Of a stretch of 32,660 bases of DNA, positions 16,616 to 24,156 are shown piece after piece (position 1 is the stretch's first letter; every line of letters starts with the position of its first letter). This DNA comes from Mesorhizobium sp. M7A.F.Ca.US.008.03.1.1. Lineage in GTDB: Bacteria > Pseudomonadota > Alphaproteobacteria > Rhizobiales > Rhizobiaceae. The DNA lies in assembly GCF_003997495.1 (NCBI RefSeq), contig NZ_RZRU01000010.1, forward strand, positions 43,830 through 76,489, read 5' to 3'. A program made the position numbers and the translations under genes. The notes under the pieces were generated by a model. The model saw only the letters and a program-made list of their open reading frames with translations. It did not search any database and was not told where the DNA came from.

Positions 16616-18313
16616 TTGCGAGTTTGCGTGGTTTTCGATTATATCGTCGTGGGTGGTGGCTCCTCTGGATGCGTGATGGCGAGCAGGCTCTCCGCCTATG
16701 GCGCTCGCGTGCTGCTCATTGAAGCTGGCCCTGATACGCCGCCGAATGCCATTCCTGACGACATCCAGGATGGCGACCCAACGCGTGCTTACCTTAATCC
16801 CGGTTATCGATGGCAGTCACTCCACGCGACAACGGTGCGAGGTGGCCGCAAGCCTGTCCATTACGAACAGGCGCGCGTCATGGGTGGCGGCTCCAGCATC
16901 AATGCCCAAGTCGCCAACCGCGGCGGGCCCGGAGATTACGATGAGTGGGCCTCAAGCGGTGCAACGGGCTGGGGTTGGGAAGACGTGCTGCCCTACTTCC
17001 GTCGTCTAGAATGCGATTTGGATTTCGGCGGGGAATTTCATGGCACGAACGGCCCCTTGCCAATCAAACGTGTGCGCCAATCAGACTGGTCGGGCTTCAT
17101 CCGGGCAATCTCCGATGCTTACGATGCTTTGGGGCTTCATTTCAGGCCAGACTTCAATGGTGCATTCGGTGATGGCTATTCAGTTGTCCCATTGACCAAC
17201 CGCAATGGTCATCGGGTCTCCTCCGCGATGGCGTACTTACCCGAAACCGTCCGCTCTCGCCGCAATCTAACGATTTTATCCGAAACGACAGTTGCGCGGC
17301 TGACCTTTTTGGGAACAACGGTAACGGGGGTCGAGACGGAGAACAAATCGGGCGTGCAATCGTATAGCGCTTCTTGCGTTATCCTGTGCGCAGGAGCACT
17401 CCATTCACCCGCCATATTGATGCGCTCCGGGATCGGCCCCGCGAAGGAATTAGTACAATTCGGAATCCCTATCGTTGCAGATTTGAAAGGTGTGGGCCAG
17501 AATCTTCAGGAACACCCCACGATTTGCGTTTCGGCCTATTTGAAGCCGGCCGATCGCTTGTCACCCGGCGTGAGCGAATATATTCAGATGCACGCCCGCT
17601 ACTCGTCGGGTTACGAAGGCTGCCCGTCGACCGATATGGCAATATCGACTGTTGCCAAATCATCCTGGCACCCGCTGGGGAGGCGCCTCGGCACTCTCGC
17701 CGTGTGGGTCAATCGCAGCTACTCGACGGGAACTGTGGCGCTCAAGGGTAGTTCGCATAAAATAGAGCCGGAGGTCGATTTCAACTGGTTGAGCGACAAG
17801 CGGGACGCCGAGCGCCTCAAGCAGGGCTTTCGCTTCATAGTCCGCCTGCTGCAGCAAGATTCGCTGTCCTCTGTGGCGCTGGACCCGTTTCCGTCAGCGT
17901 TGAATGCGCGAGCGAAGCTGGTGAGCAAGGTCACAAGCACAAACTATGCACTCACGTCATTTCTGGCGCTGCTCATGGACGCGTCGCCGCGGCTGCGCCG
18001 TGGGCTGATTAGGCGCGTCATAACGGATGGGGATAGCATTTCCGATCTCGTCAACGACGAGAAACATCTGGATCGGTATATTCGCCAGAACGTCATCCCA
18101 AGTTGGCATCCGACGTCGACCTGCAGGATGGGGGCAGCCGCGGATCCTGGCGCTGTGACCGATCCGTCGGGACGCGTTCATGGTATTTTGGGTTTGAGGA
18201 TCGCCGACGCTTCCGTCATGCCATTTTGCCCTCGGGCGAACACAAACATTCCGACGATTATGGTGGCTGAGAAATTGGCCGACACAACCTTGAGAGACGG
18301 CAGACGGAGCTAG
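16616..18313 (+). CDS. GMC-family FAD oxidoreductase, copy 2
   Basis: Second copy of the enzyme at 5-1690, with 565 residues if the TTG at 16616 is used or 561 from the GTG at 16628, where the family sequence VFDYIVVGGGSSG begins. No good ribosome site is seen before either start. The FAD motif, both GMC signatures and the His/Asn active-site pair are all intact. Relative to copy 1 it differs only at four residues within a stretch of 19 (Leu, Leu, Glu, Val in place of Pro, Val, Lys, Glu). The gene ends with TAG at the exact edge of the repeat and runs directly into a truncated binding-protein pseudogene. Both copies are open throughout, so neither has begun to decay. Confidence 0.9.
   Translation: MRVCVVFDYIVVGGGSSGCVMASRLSAYGARVLLIEAGPDTPPNAIPDDIQDGDPTRAYLNPGYRWQSLHATTVRGGRKPVHYEQARVMGGGSSINAQVANRGGPGDYDEWASSGATGWGWEDVLPYFRRLECDLDFGGEFHGTNGPLPIKRVRQSDWSGFIRAISDAYDALGLHFRPDFNGAFGDGYSVVPLTNRNGHRVSSAMAYLPETVRSRRNLTILSETTVARLTFLGTTVTGVETENKSGVQSYSASCVILCAGALHSPAILMRSGIGPAKELVQFGIPIVADLKGVGQNLQEHPTICVSAYLKPADRLSPGVSEYIQMHARYSSGYEGCPSTDMAISTVAKSSWHPLGRRLGTLAVWVNRSYSTGTVALKGSSHKIEPEVDFNWLSDKRDAERLKQGFRFIVRLLQQDSLSSVALDPFPSALNARAKLVSKVTSTNYALTSFLALLMDASPRLRRGLIRRVITDGDSISDLVNDEKHLDRYIRQNVIPSWHPTSTCRMGAAADPGAVTDPSGRVHGILGLRIADASVMPFCPRANTNIPTIMVAEKLADTTLRDGRRS
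16624..18312 (+). repeat. Long direct repeat, copy B (GMC gene)
   Basis: Matches 1-1689 in the same orientation with four substitutions (17301, 17309, 17333, 17355). The right edge is at 18312, inside the stop codon. Same-strand repeats of this length can recombine to delete, circularise or amplify the roughly 15 kb between them. Confidence 0.95.
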
Positions 18314-18852
18314 GCCAGGCGGCATGTACATTCTGCCGGAGCGCTGCCGCAATGTGGTGTTCACCGAGCCGCTTGCTAAGTTCACCGAAGCCCTGCTCAT
18401 GCCGAATGGCAATCCCAAAAGACCAGCACTCCTTTGACGATATTCGTGATAAGGGCCTAACGCTGGTCACCACCGCCGGTTCCGACACGGTCACGACCGC
18501 CAAAGACGCGGGCATTCCGGAGGATCGTGTCATGCAGGTCGCCGGCCAGGCCGAATTCTTGCAGGCAGTGAAGGTCGGCCGCGCGGCGGCGGGGTCGCTA
18601 AACTACTTCACGGTAAGGAGCTCGCTGACAAGGTCGACAGCGTTGAAATGGCAGATCCGTTCACCCCGCCGGCTGGGAAGGCCGGCTACCCAAGTCTCGC
18701 CTTCCTGCCCAATCAGCAGGCGGTCGATGCCTTCAACGAGGTATTGAATACTTATATCGGCTCCGACCAAATGATGCAGTCGGTCAAAATACGGCTACAC
18801 CAAAATCAATCTGCCGGACGGCACCAAGACCGGCGACCTGTGCAAGGGTTGA
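18314..18852 (+). pseudogene. EhuB-like binding protein, 5'-truncated and frameshifted
   Basis: Immediately after the GMC stop the sequence reads GGMYILPERCRNVVFTEPL, the middle of an EhuB-type solute-binding protein. In shifted frames it continues as KGLTLVTTAGSDTVTTAKDAGIPEDRVMQVAG, then MADPFTPPAGKAGYPSLAFLPNQQAVDAFNEVLNTYIGSDQMMQSV, and ends LPDGTKTGDLCKG with a stop at 18850-18852. The first roughly 80 residues and the signal peptide are missing and at least three frameshifts are present. It differs from the other two copies in having Tyr rather than Trp in the ligand-site motif (GGMYILPERC), so it is a distinct paralogue rather than a recent duplicate. Confidence 0.85.
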
Positions 18853-19083
18853 AATCTTGCGGGGAATGCCACCCATGCACCTAAAAGGCTCCCGGCCGCA
18901 GTGGCTGGGCGACGACAGAGCAAAGTGACAAGACGCGAGGCTCCGGGGTGCCGATTTCCGGTATTCAGACGAGATAGTTCGGCAACGTGGCATGTGAGGC
19001 TGCTACGCTCAGGAGTGAGCAATGGCAGTCCATCTCGCATGTCGCAATGCCGACCTGATGCCCCTCCTTTTGCCGAGGAACCG

Positions 19084-19936
19084 ATGATCACCAAGCATCG
19101 CGTATCGGTTGATGGTGTCGAGACATCGTACTGCGAGAACGGAGCTGGTAGGCCGATTGTTTTCCTGCAGGGGGCGGGCTTCCGTGCAGAGGCTAAGAGT
19201 TCCTTTGTTCGGCAGCTGAACGGGCTATCCGATCAATTTACGGTAGTAGCGATTGATCAACTCCATTTTGGGGGAACGGATTATCCTGCTGACTGCAAAT
19301 ACATTAACCGGCTCGGTCGTGTGAATCATGTAATTAGCTTCCTCCAACAACTGGGTTTGAAGCAGATCACGCTAGTCGGCCATTCAGAAGGATCATTCGT
19401 CGACGCGCGGGTCGCGATCGTGCGTCCCGATCTTGTTTCTAAGCTTGTCCTGCTGACCGCTAACTCCGTGTCGCCGGCGTTCGGAGATGACCGTGACGAA
19501 GCTTGGCTGGAGGCCTGCCGGCAGGCTTACGGCTGTTCCGGCCCGATGCCGAGCGAAGAGGAATACATCACCGCACGGCGGAAAAGCTGCCGCGCCCACG
19601 GGCAGGATGTGGAATGCGCCGAGCGAGAAGCCTATCGGCGGGCCGCGGCTCGGGGACAATGGGAGATCTGGCAGAGATTGCCGGAAGACGAGACAAACCT
19701 GCATCGTTATCCACTGCTGCAGCAGAAGTATATCTTCCCCTACCTTGATCAGCTTCAGGCCCAGACGTTGATCATCTGGTCCAAGAACGACCCTACCGCG
19801 ACGCCGGAGCAAGGGATCAACCTGGCGAAGCTGATCAGGAATTCAGATTTCCATCTGCTCAATAATGCCGGCGATTCCGTCCAGGTTGATCCGGAGCGAA
19901 GCCGTGAACAGACTCATCCGTCAATGGCACGAATGA
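19084..19936 (+). pseudogene. Alpha/beta hydrolase, probably inactive
   Basis: The frame from the ATG at 19084 (GAGGAA about 5 bases upstream) encodes a typical alpha/beta hydrolase. It has the oxyanion segment FLQGAGFRAE, nucleophile Ser101 in GHSEGS and Asp236 in WSKNDPTATPEQG. Two faults follow. The catalytic His of the family motif NNAGHSVQV is Asp264 (GAT at 19873-19875). At about 19891-19898 the frame shifts: the expected end EAVNRLIRQWHE and a TGA at 19934-19936 are in the next frame, while the open frame runs on as unrelated sequence to 20205. A 284-residue ancestral protein is restored by one base. It lies between a dead binding-protein gene and the live importer. A role in hydrolysing an ester or amide of the imported compound is only a guess. 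Confidence 0.75.
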
Positions 19937-20429
19937 TCAACTGTGACGGGAACAATGCTCGGGCCAGCGTCTCCGAGGCGAATCTCTCAGCGGCGTGTCG
20001 CATACGACGAACTTGTGCCCTGCCATGGCAACAAGGGCATAGCCCAGGCGGTGGCGCCCATCCAACCGGGCAGGGCAGGAGTCATGCAAGACGTGGTGTG
20101 CCTCAGTTGGCCATACCACAGCTCGCGATTGTTCACTTCCAACGAACCACGGGGATGACGGAAATGTGCGTATGCACCCAAAAATCACCGAATTTCTGCG
20201 AATAACTTGCATTTCTCGCACAAAGCACCACAGCTGCGCTGCTACGCTCACGAAGCATGCACAAGTGGCGTAGCAAAGGATCGACTGGAGGAATCTATAC
20301 CTAAGTGGGGACCCTGCAGCTCACACGATGATGGGAACCGCCGGACTACAAGCTCAACAAATGATGCAATGGTCTTTTCCCGAGGCATATCGGGAGACCA
20401 TCGGCGATGCGAAAACGGAGGACTAACCA
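19937..20429. other. Gap upstream of the Ehu-type operon
   Basis: About 490 bases with no identified gene. A 71-codon plus-strand frame (19943-20158) and overlapping minus-strand frames show no family I recognise. The promoter of the transporter operon should be in the last 200 bases; I saw no sigma-54 element there. Confidence 0.4.
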
Positions 20430-21302
20430 GTGGTCAAGTGGAAACTCGACGAATGCTTTAAGGCTGCAATCTTGAAGAGGATTGCCGCGCTCGGCCTGGC
20501 GGCGATGACAATCTCGTCCTTTGCCGGTTCGGCCTCGGCGGAGTCGCTGCTCGATAAGATTAAGAACGGAGAAACGATCCGTCTTGGCTTCACCAATGAG
20601 CCTCCCAGTGCCTATCCTGGTGCGAACAACGAGCCGCTTGGCCTGGTCAATGTGATGACACTGGACGTTCTGAGAAAGATGGGAACGACCAAAATCGAGC
20701 CGGTCGTAACCGATTGGGGTTCCCTTGTCCCGGGCCTCCAGGCTGGTCGCTTTGACATCATCACGGGCGGCATGTGGATTAAGCCGGAGCGGTGCCGCAA
20801 CGTCCTGTTCAGCGAACCGATCGCATCGAGCAATGATTCGATGATCGTGCCGAAGGGCAATCCGGAAGCGCTGCATTCCCTCCATGACGCTCAGAAGAAG
20901 GGGCTTACCCTGGCCATCATGACGGGTACCACCGCAGTCGAGCAGGCGAAGAAATTAGGTTTCCCTGACGACAAGGTTATGCAGGTCGCCGGACCGCCCG
21001 AGGTCGTACAGGCTGTAAAGGCCGGCCGCGCCGCTGCCGGCTCGCTCTATAGTCTGAACGCGACGACTCTTGCCGAGCAGGATCCCAGCATTGAGGTGGC
21101 TGACCCGTATACCCCGCCGGGACCGAATGAACATCCCGCCATAGCCTTCCCGCTCAGCGAACAGGCTGCGGTAGACGCGTTCAATGCTGTGTTGAAAGAC
21201 TATATTGGCTCTGACGAAATGATGGCCGCGGTCGGCAAATATGGTTACACCAAACGCGATCTCCCGGATGGCAGCAAGACCGCTGATCTTTGCAAGGGCT
21301 GA
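20430..21302 (+). CDS. ehuB: Ectoine-type (EhuB-like) amino-acid ABC transporter binding protein
   Basis: This 290-residue periplasmic binding protein has a signal peptide at residues 1-37 (hydrophobic IAALGLAAMTISSF, cleavage after SASA). Family matches include NEPP, WGSLVPGLQAGRFD, WIKPERC and AVDAFNAVLKDYIGSDEMM. The GTG at 20430 has GGAGG about 8 bases upstream. From memory, EhuB of S. meliloti holds ectoine with Glu21, Phe24, Tyr60, Phe80, Arg85, Thr133 and Glu134. Here these appear as Glu57, Ser60, Trp96, Trp116, Arg121, Thr168 and Ala169 of the precursor. The carboxylate-binding Arg is kept but the aromatic cage is remodelled, so the ligand is probably an amino-acid-like compound other than ectoine. 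The symbol is a family name, not a substrate claim. It is first in a four-gene operon. From memory it corresponds to Y4tE. Confidence 0.85.
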   Translation: MVKWKLDECFKAAILKRIAALGLAAMTISSFAGSASAESLLDKIKNGETIRLGFTNEPPSAYPGANNEPLGLVNVMTLDVLRKMGTTKIEPVVTDWGSLVPGLQAGRFDIITGGMWIKPERCRNVLFSEPIASSNDSMIVPKGNPEALHSLHDAQKKGLTLAIMTGTTAVEQAKKLGFPDDKVMQVAGPPEVVQAVKAGRAAAGSLYSLNATTLAEQDPSIEVADPYTPPGPNEHPAIAFPLSEQAAVDAFNAVLKDYIGSDEMMAAVGKYGYTKRDLPDGSKTADLCKG

Positions 21303-21312
21303 AGCTATGCGT

Positions 21313-21349
21313 CTGACCGCTCCCCGGCCCTTGGCCGGTAGGCGGTCAG
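21313..21349 (+). promoter_or_regulatory. Intercistronic hairpin ehuB-ehuC
   Basis: CTGACCGC (21313-21320) pairs with GCGGTCAG (21342-21349). Inside, after a 3x3 internal loop, CCGGCC (21324-21329) pairs with GGCCGG (21333-21338) around a CTT loop. Such stems after binding-protein genes commonly stabilise the upstream mRNA or cause partial termination, giving more binding protein than permease. Confidence 0.7.
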
Positions 21350-21361
21350 TGGGGAGGGCAT

Positions 21362-22033
21362 ATGAGTAAGGTCGATCTCAGCTTTATCTTTGCCGTGCTC
21401 ACCAAGGGCGTCATGACTACGGTCATCGTCACTCTTGGCGCCTGCGTCGTAGCGATCGTCCTTGGGCTTTTCGTGGGCCTGACCCGAGTCTCTCCCCGTC
21501 GGCAGTTGCGCTGGTTCAGTATCGCCTACATCGAATTCTTCCGCGGGACGTCCATGCTGGTTCAGCTCTACTGGTGGTTCTTTGTATTGCCGATTTTCGG
21601 TATTTTCCTGTCGCCGTGGACTGTCGGAATTTTGGGGATCGGAATGAATGCCTCTGGCTACGCAGCCGAGTATGTCCGCGCCGCCATTCAGGCCGTTGAT
21701 AGGGGCCAGTATGAGGCATCTACAGCGCTCAATTTTTCGCGGCTCACCATGATGCGGCGTATTATCCTCCCACAGGCAATGCGCGCCATGCTGCCGACCT
21801 GGGGTAACATGCTCATCGATGTGCTTAAGGGTAGCTCGCTCGTCTTCTTCATCACCATTCCCGAATTTACTAGCGCCGCCAAGCAGGCGGCCGACGCAAC
21901 TGGCGATTATATGCTGTTCTTTGCGGTTGCACTATTCGGTTATTACATCATCGCGCGCGCCCTCATCACTCCTTTCGTGCGCTGGCTGGAACGCCGCGTC
22001 TCGCGCGGTTTCGTTCGGGAGCAGGTGGCTTGA
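21362..22033 (+). CDS. ehuC: Amino-acid ABC transporter permease (EhuC-like)
   Basis: This 223-residue inner-membrane protein of the polar amino-acid (HisM/HisQ) permease type has about five hydrophobic segments, for example VMTTVIVTLGACVVAIVLGL near the N-terminus. The ATPase-docking EAA loop reads EASTALNFSRLTMMRRIILP. The ATG at 21362 has GGGGAGGG about 5 bases upstream. It starts 59 bases after the binding-protein gene, beyond the hairpin, and overlaps the second permease by four bases, so translational coupling is likely. It would form a heterodimer with the next gene's product. The Ehu assignment rests on family resemblance and operon context. Confidence 0.85.
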   Translation: MSKVDLSFIFAVLTKGVMTTVIVTLGACVVAIVLGLFVGLTRVSPRRQLRWFSIAYIEFFRGTSMLVQLYWWFFVLPIFGIFLSPWTVGILGIGMNASGYAAEYVRAAIQAVDRGQYEASTALNFSRLTMMRRIILPQAMRAMLPTWGNMLIDVLKGSSLVFFITIPEFTSAAKQAADATGDYMLFFAVALFGYYIIARALITPFVRWLERRVSRGFVREQVA

Positions 22034-22698
22034 AGATCTGGGATTGGTCTTACGTATGGGAGGCTTTCCCATATCTCTATCAGGGAGCGATCGTCACCAT
22101 TGAGGCTACGCTGCTCGGGTTTGCGATCGCGCTGATATTGGGTCTTGTCTTCGCGATGATTCGCCAGTCGCCAAACCGCTACGTCTCGACCACCATGGCG
22201 GAGATCGTGGAGTTTATCCGTTCAACGCCCTTGCTGCTGCAGTTGTTCTTTGTCTATTTCGTTGGTCCGCAGATCGGAATCTTCATTCCTGCCTGGACGG
22301 CGGGAGTTGGCGTGCTGGGGATCCACTATGCAGCCTATTGTTCCGAAGTCTTCCGCGGCGGCATCGAGAATGTGGATGGCGGCCAGTGGGAGGCCTGTAC
22401 GGCACTAAACCTTTCGCGAACGCGGACCTGGCGAACAATCATTCTGCCGCAGGCGATCCCGCCCATGGTGCCAGCTCTGGGCAATTACTTCATCGGCATG
22501 TTCAAGGACACGCCGGTCCTGGCGGCAATCTCGATCTTCGAGATGCTGCAGCAGGCGAAAAATTTCGGGGGCAATAACTATCGATACATAGAAGCGATCA
22601 CTATGTGCGGCTTCTTCTACTACGTGTTCAGCTTGGTTGCTTCCGCTATCGTGCAGTCGGTCCGCGTCTGGCTCAACCGCCGCTACCATCTGCAATAG
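22030..22698 (+). CDS. ehuD: Amino-acid ABC transporter permease (EhuD-like)
   Basis: This 222-residue second permease subunit begins KIWDWSYVWEAFPYLYQGAIVTIEATLLGF, the usual start of EhuD/GlnP-type proteins. The EAA loop is EACTALNLSRTRTWRTIILPQAIPPMVP. The TTG start at 22030 overlaps the previous stop (TTGA), an arrangement favouring coupled translation; the alternative starts are much further in. It is followed 14 bases later by the ATPase gene. Undamaged and of normal length. Confidence 0.85.
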   Translation: MKIWDWSYVWEAFPYLYQGAIVTIEATLLGFAIALILGLVFAMIRQSPNRYVSTTMAEIVEFIRSTPLLLQLFFVYFVGPQIGIFIPAWTAGVGVLGIHYAAYCSEVFRGGIENVDGGQWEACTALNLSRTRTWRTIILPQAIPPMVPALGNYFIGMFKDTPVLAAISIFEMLQQAKNFGGNNYRYIEAITMCGFFYYVFSLVASAIVQSVRVWLNRRYHLQ

Positions 22699-22712
22699 GG
22701 AGGCCTTATACT

Positions 22713-22919
22713 ATGAGCGAATTTGTGCTTCGCTTCGAGGACGATCTCACGAAGCGCCCTAGGGCATCAGCCAGGCGGGACGAGCTTGACCTCGATATCA
22801 GGCGCAGCGAAAAAGTCATGAACGAACCCATAGTTCGCTTCGAGAACGTCACAAAGCGCTACGGCGCGTTGACGGTGCTGGACGAACTCAATCTCGAGAT
22901 CGCACGCAACGAGAAGGTG
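22713..22919 (+). repeat. Diverged tandem duplication within the ATPase N-terminus
   Basis: Unit 1 is 22713-22817 (35 codons) and unit 2 is 22818-22919 (34 codons). They share RFE, TKR, DEL, L.I.R.EKV at corresponding places, and in DNA the stretch TTCGCTTCGAG plus scattered matches. Confidence 0.7.
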
Positions 22920-23594
22920 TCCATCATTGGTCCGTCCGGCTCGGGCAAGACCACCGTTCTGCGCATGCTGATGACGCTTGAGCACATCAACGGGGGGGTG
23001 ATATGGGTCGACGGTGAACCGTTGACGCATACGCAGAAGAACGGCCAAATAGTGCCGGCGAGCGAGCGTCATCTCCGTCGCGTGCGTGCCAAGATCGGTA
23101 TGGTGTTCCAGCACTTTAACCTGTTCCCGCATATGACTGCTCTGCAGAACTGCATGGAGGCGCCGATCTCCGTCCTTGGGCTCTCGAAGAAGGAGGCGGA
23201 GGCCCGAGCGGCAGAGCTGCTCGACTTGGTGGGCCTCGGCGACAAGAAGAACCATTTCCCGATCCAGCTTTCCGGGGGCCAGAAGCAACGCGTGGCGATC
23301 GCTCGGGCGTTGGCCATGCGGCCCAAGGTGATGCTGTTTGACGAGGTGACATCAGCGCTTGACCCGGAACTGGTTGGAGAGGTGCTCAACGTCATCCGCA
23401 AGCTCAGCGCCGAACATGACCTCACAATGCTGATGGTCACGCACCAGATGGGCTTTGCCAAGGAGTTCTCCGATCGCGTGTGCTTCTTTTCTGGCGGTAA
23501 GATTGTCGAGCAAGGCCCGCCCAGCCAGCTTTTAGGCAATCCGCAAAACGAGCGAACGCAGCAGTTTCTCAATGCGGTGCTGGAGACGAGGTGA
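22713..23594 (+). CDS. ehuA: Amino-acid ABC transporter ATPase (EhuA-like) with duplicated N-terminus
   Basis: This 293-residue ATPase energises the two permeases. Walker A GPSGSGKT is at 73-80, the signature LSGGQ at 186-190, Walker B VMLFDE at 206-211 and the H-loop His in VTHQMGFA. The normal EhuA start corresponds to the Met at residue 36 (22818), where MNEPIVRFENVTKRYGALTVLDELNLEI begins. The 35 residues before it (VLRFEDDLTK, DELDLDIRRSEKV) are a diverged copy of that same segment. The upstream ATG at 22713 has a strong GGGAGG 9 bases before it, whereas 22818 has no good site, so the extended form is probably the one made. Confidence 0.87.
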   Translation: MSEFVLRFEDDLTKRPRASARRDELDLDIRRSEKVMNEPIVRFENVTKRYGALTVLDELNLEIARNEKVSIIGPSGSGKTTVLRMLMTLEHINGGVIWVDGEPLTHTQKNGQIVPASERHLRRVRAKIGMVFQHFNLFPHMTALQNCMEAPISVLGLSKKEAEARAAELLDLVGLGDKKNHFPIQLSGGQKQRVAIARALAMRPKVMLFDEVTSALDPELVGEVLNVIRKLSAEHDLTMLMVTHQMGFAKEFSDRVCFFSGGKIVEQGPPSQLLGNPQNERTQQFLNAVLETR

Positions 23595-24156
23595 GTTGCG
23601 GGTTGTGCCGCTAGTTGAGTTATCCCGTGGGTGGCTTCCGGGCAGGAACTGGTCCGTTCGGAGCAGGCTGCCCTGCGACGAACCTACGCGCGGTTTTTCA
23701 GGGCCGGGTTGATGTCGAGGTTACTGCCCCAGTTCATTCAGGACTGCATAACTAGGATCGTCCGGTCCAAGCCCCAGATTGGTCGAGTTAGGTAAATAGC
23801 GCTGCCCGTTCGGCAGTTGCGAGCTTGAAGATCTGATGTGCGTTCAATCTGCCATTCAGGGCATCTGGGCTCTGGAAAGTGCCCTAACACGATTGTCTGA
23901 CGGCGGACGCAAACCCGGTATCCTACAGGCCCGGGGAGGGTCGCACAAGCGTTCTGCGGTTTCCCAGTTTTTACGGCTTTCATGCGAATGCACCAAAACA
24001 ATGCCGACTTACTGCGCCTGGAAAGGCATGTTTCTCTGAAACAGCCGTTTCGACGCTGTTAAATTCGTGCATTCAGAGAGAACCTGTATCGCGCAGGTGA
24101 TGGGCATTTGCTGCCGAAATCACCATCTTAGCTGCTTCCAGAAGAAGGATGCTTCC
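23595..24156. other. Gap between ATPase and racemase genes
   Basis: About 560 bases with no recognisable gene, terminator or IS sequence. Short frames on both strands show no homology. The racemase may therefore have its own promoter. Confidence 0.4.

Noticed and set aside
18901..19083. N-terminal extension of the alpha/beta hydrolase frame
   Set aside because: No homology, no ribosome site; the ATG at 19084 has a good site and begins the family sequence.
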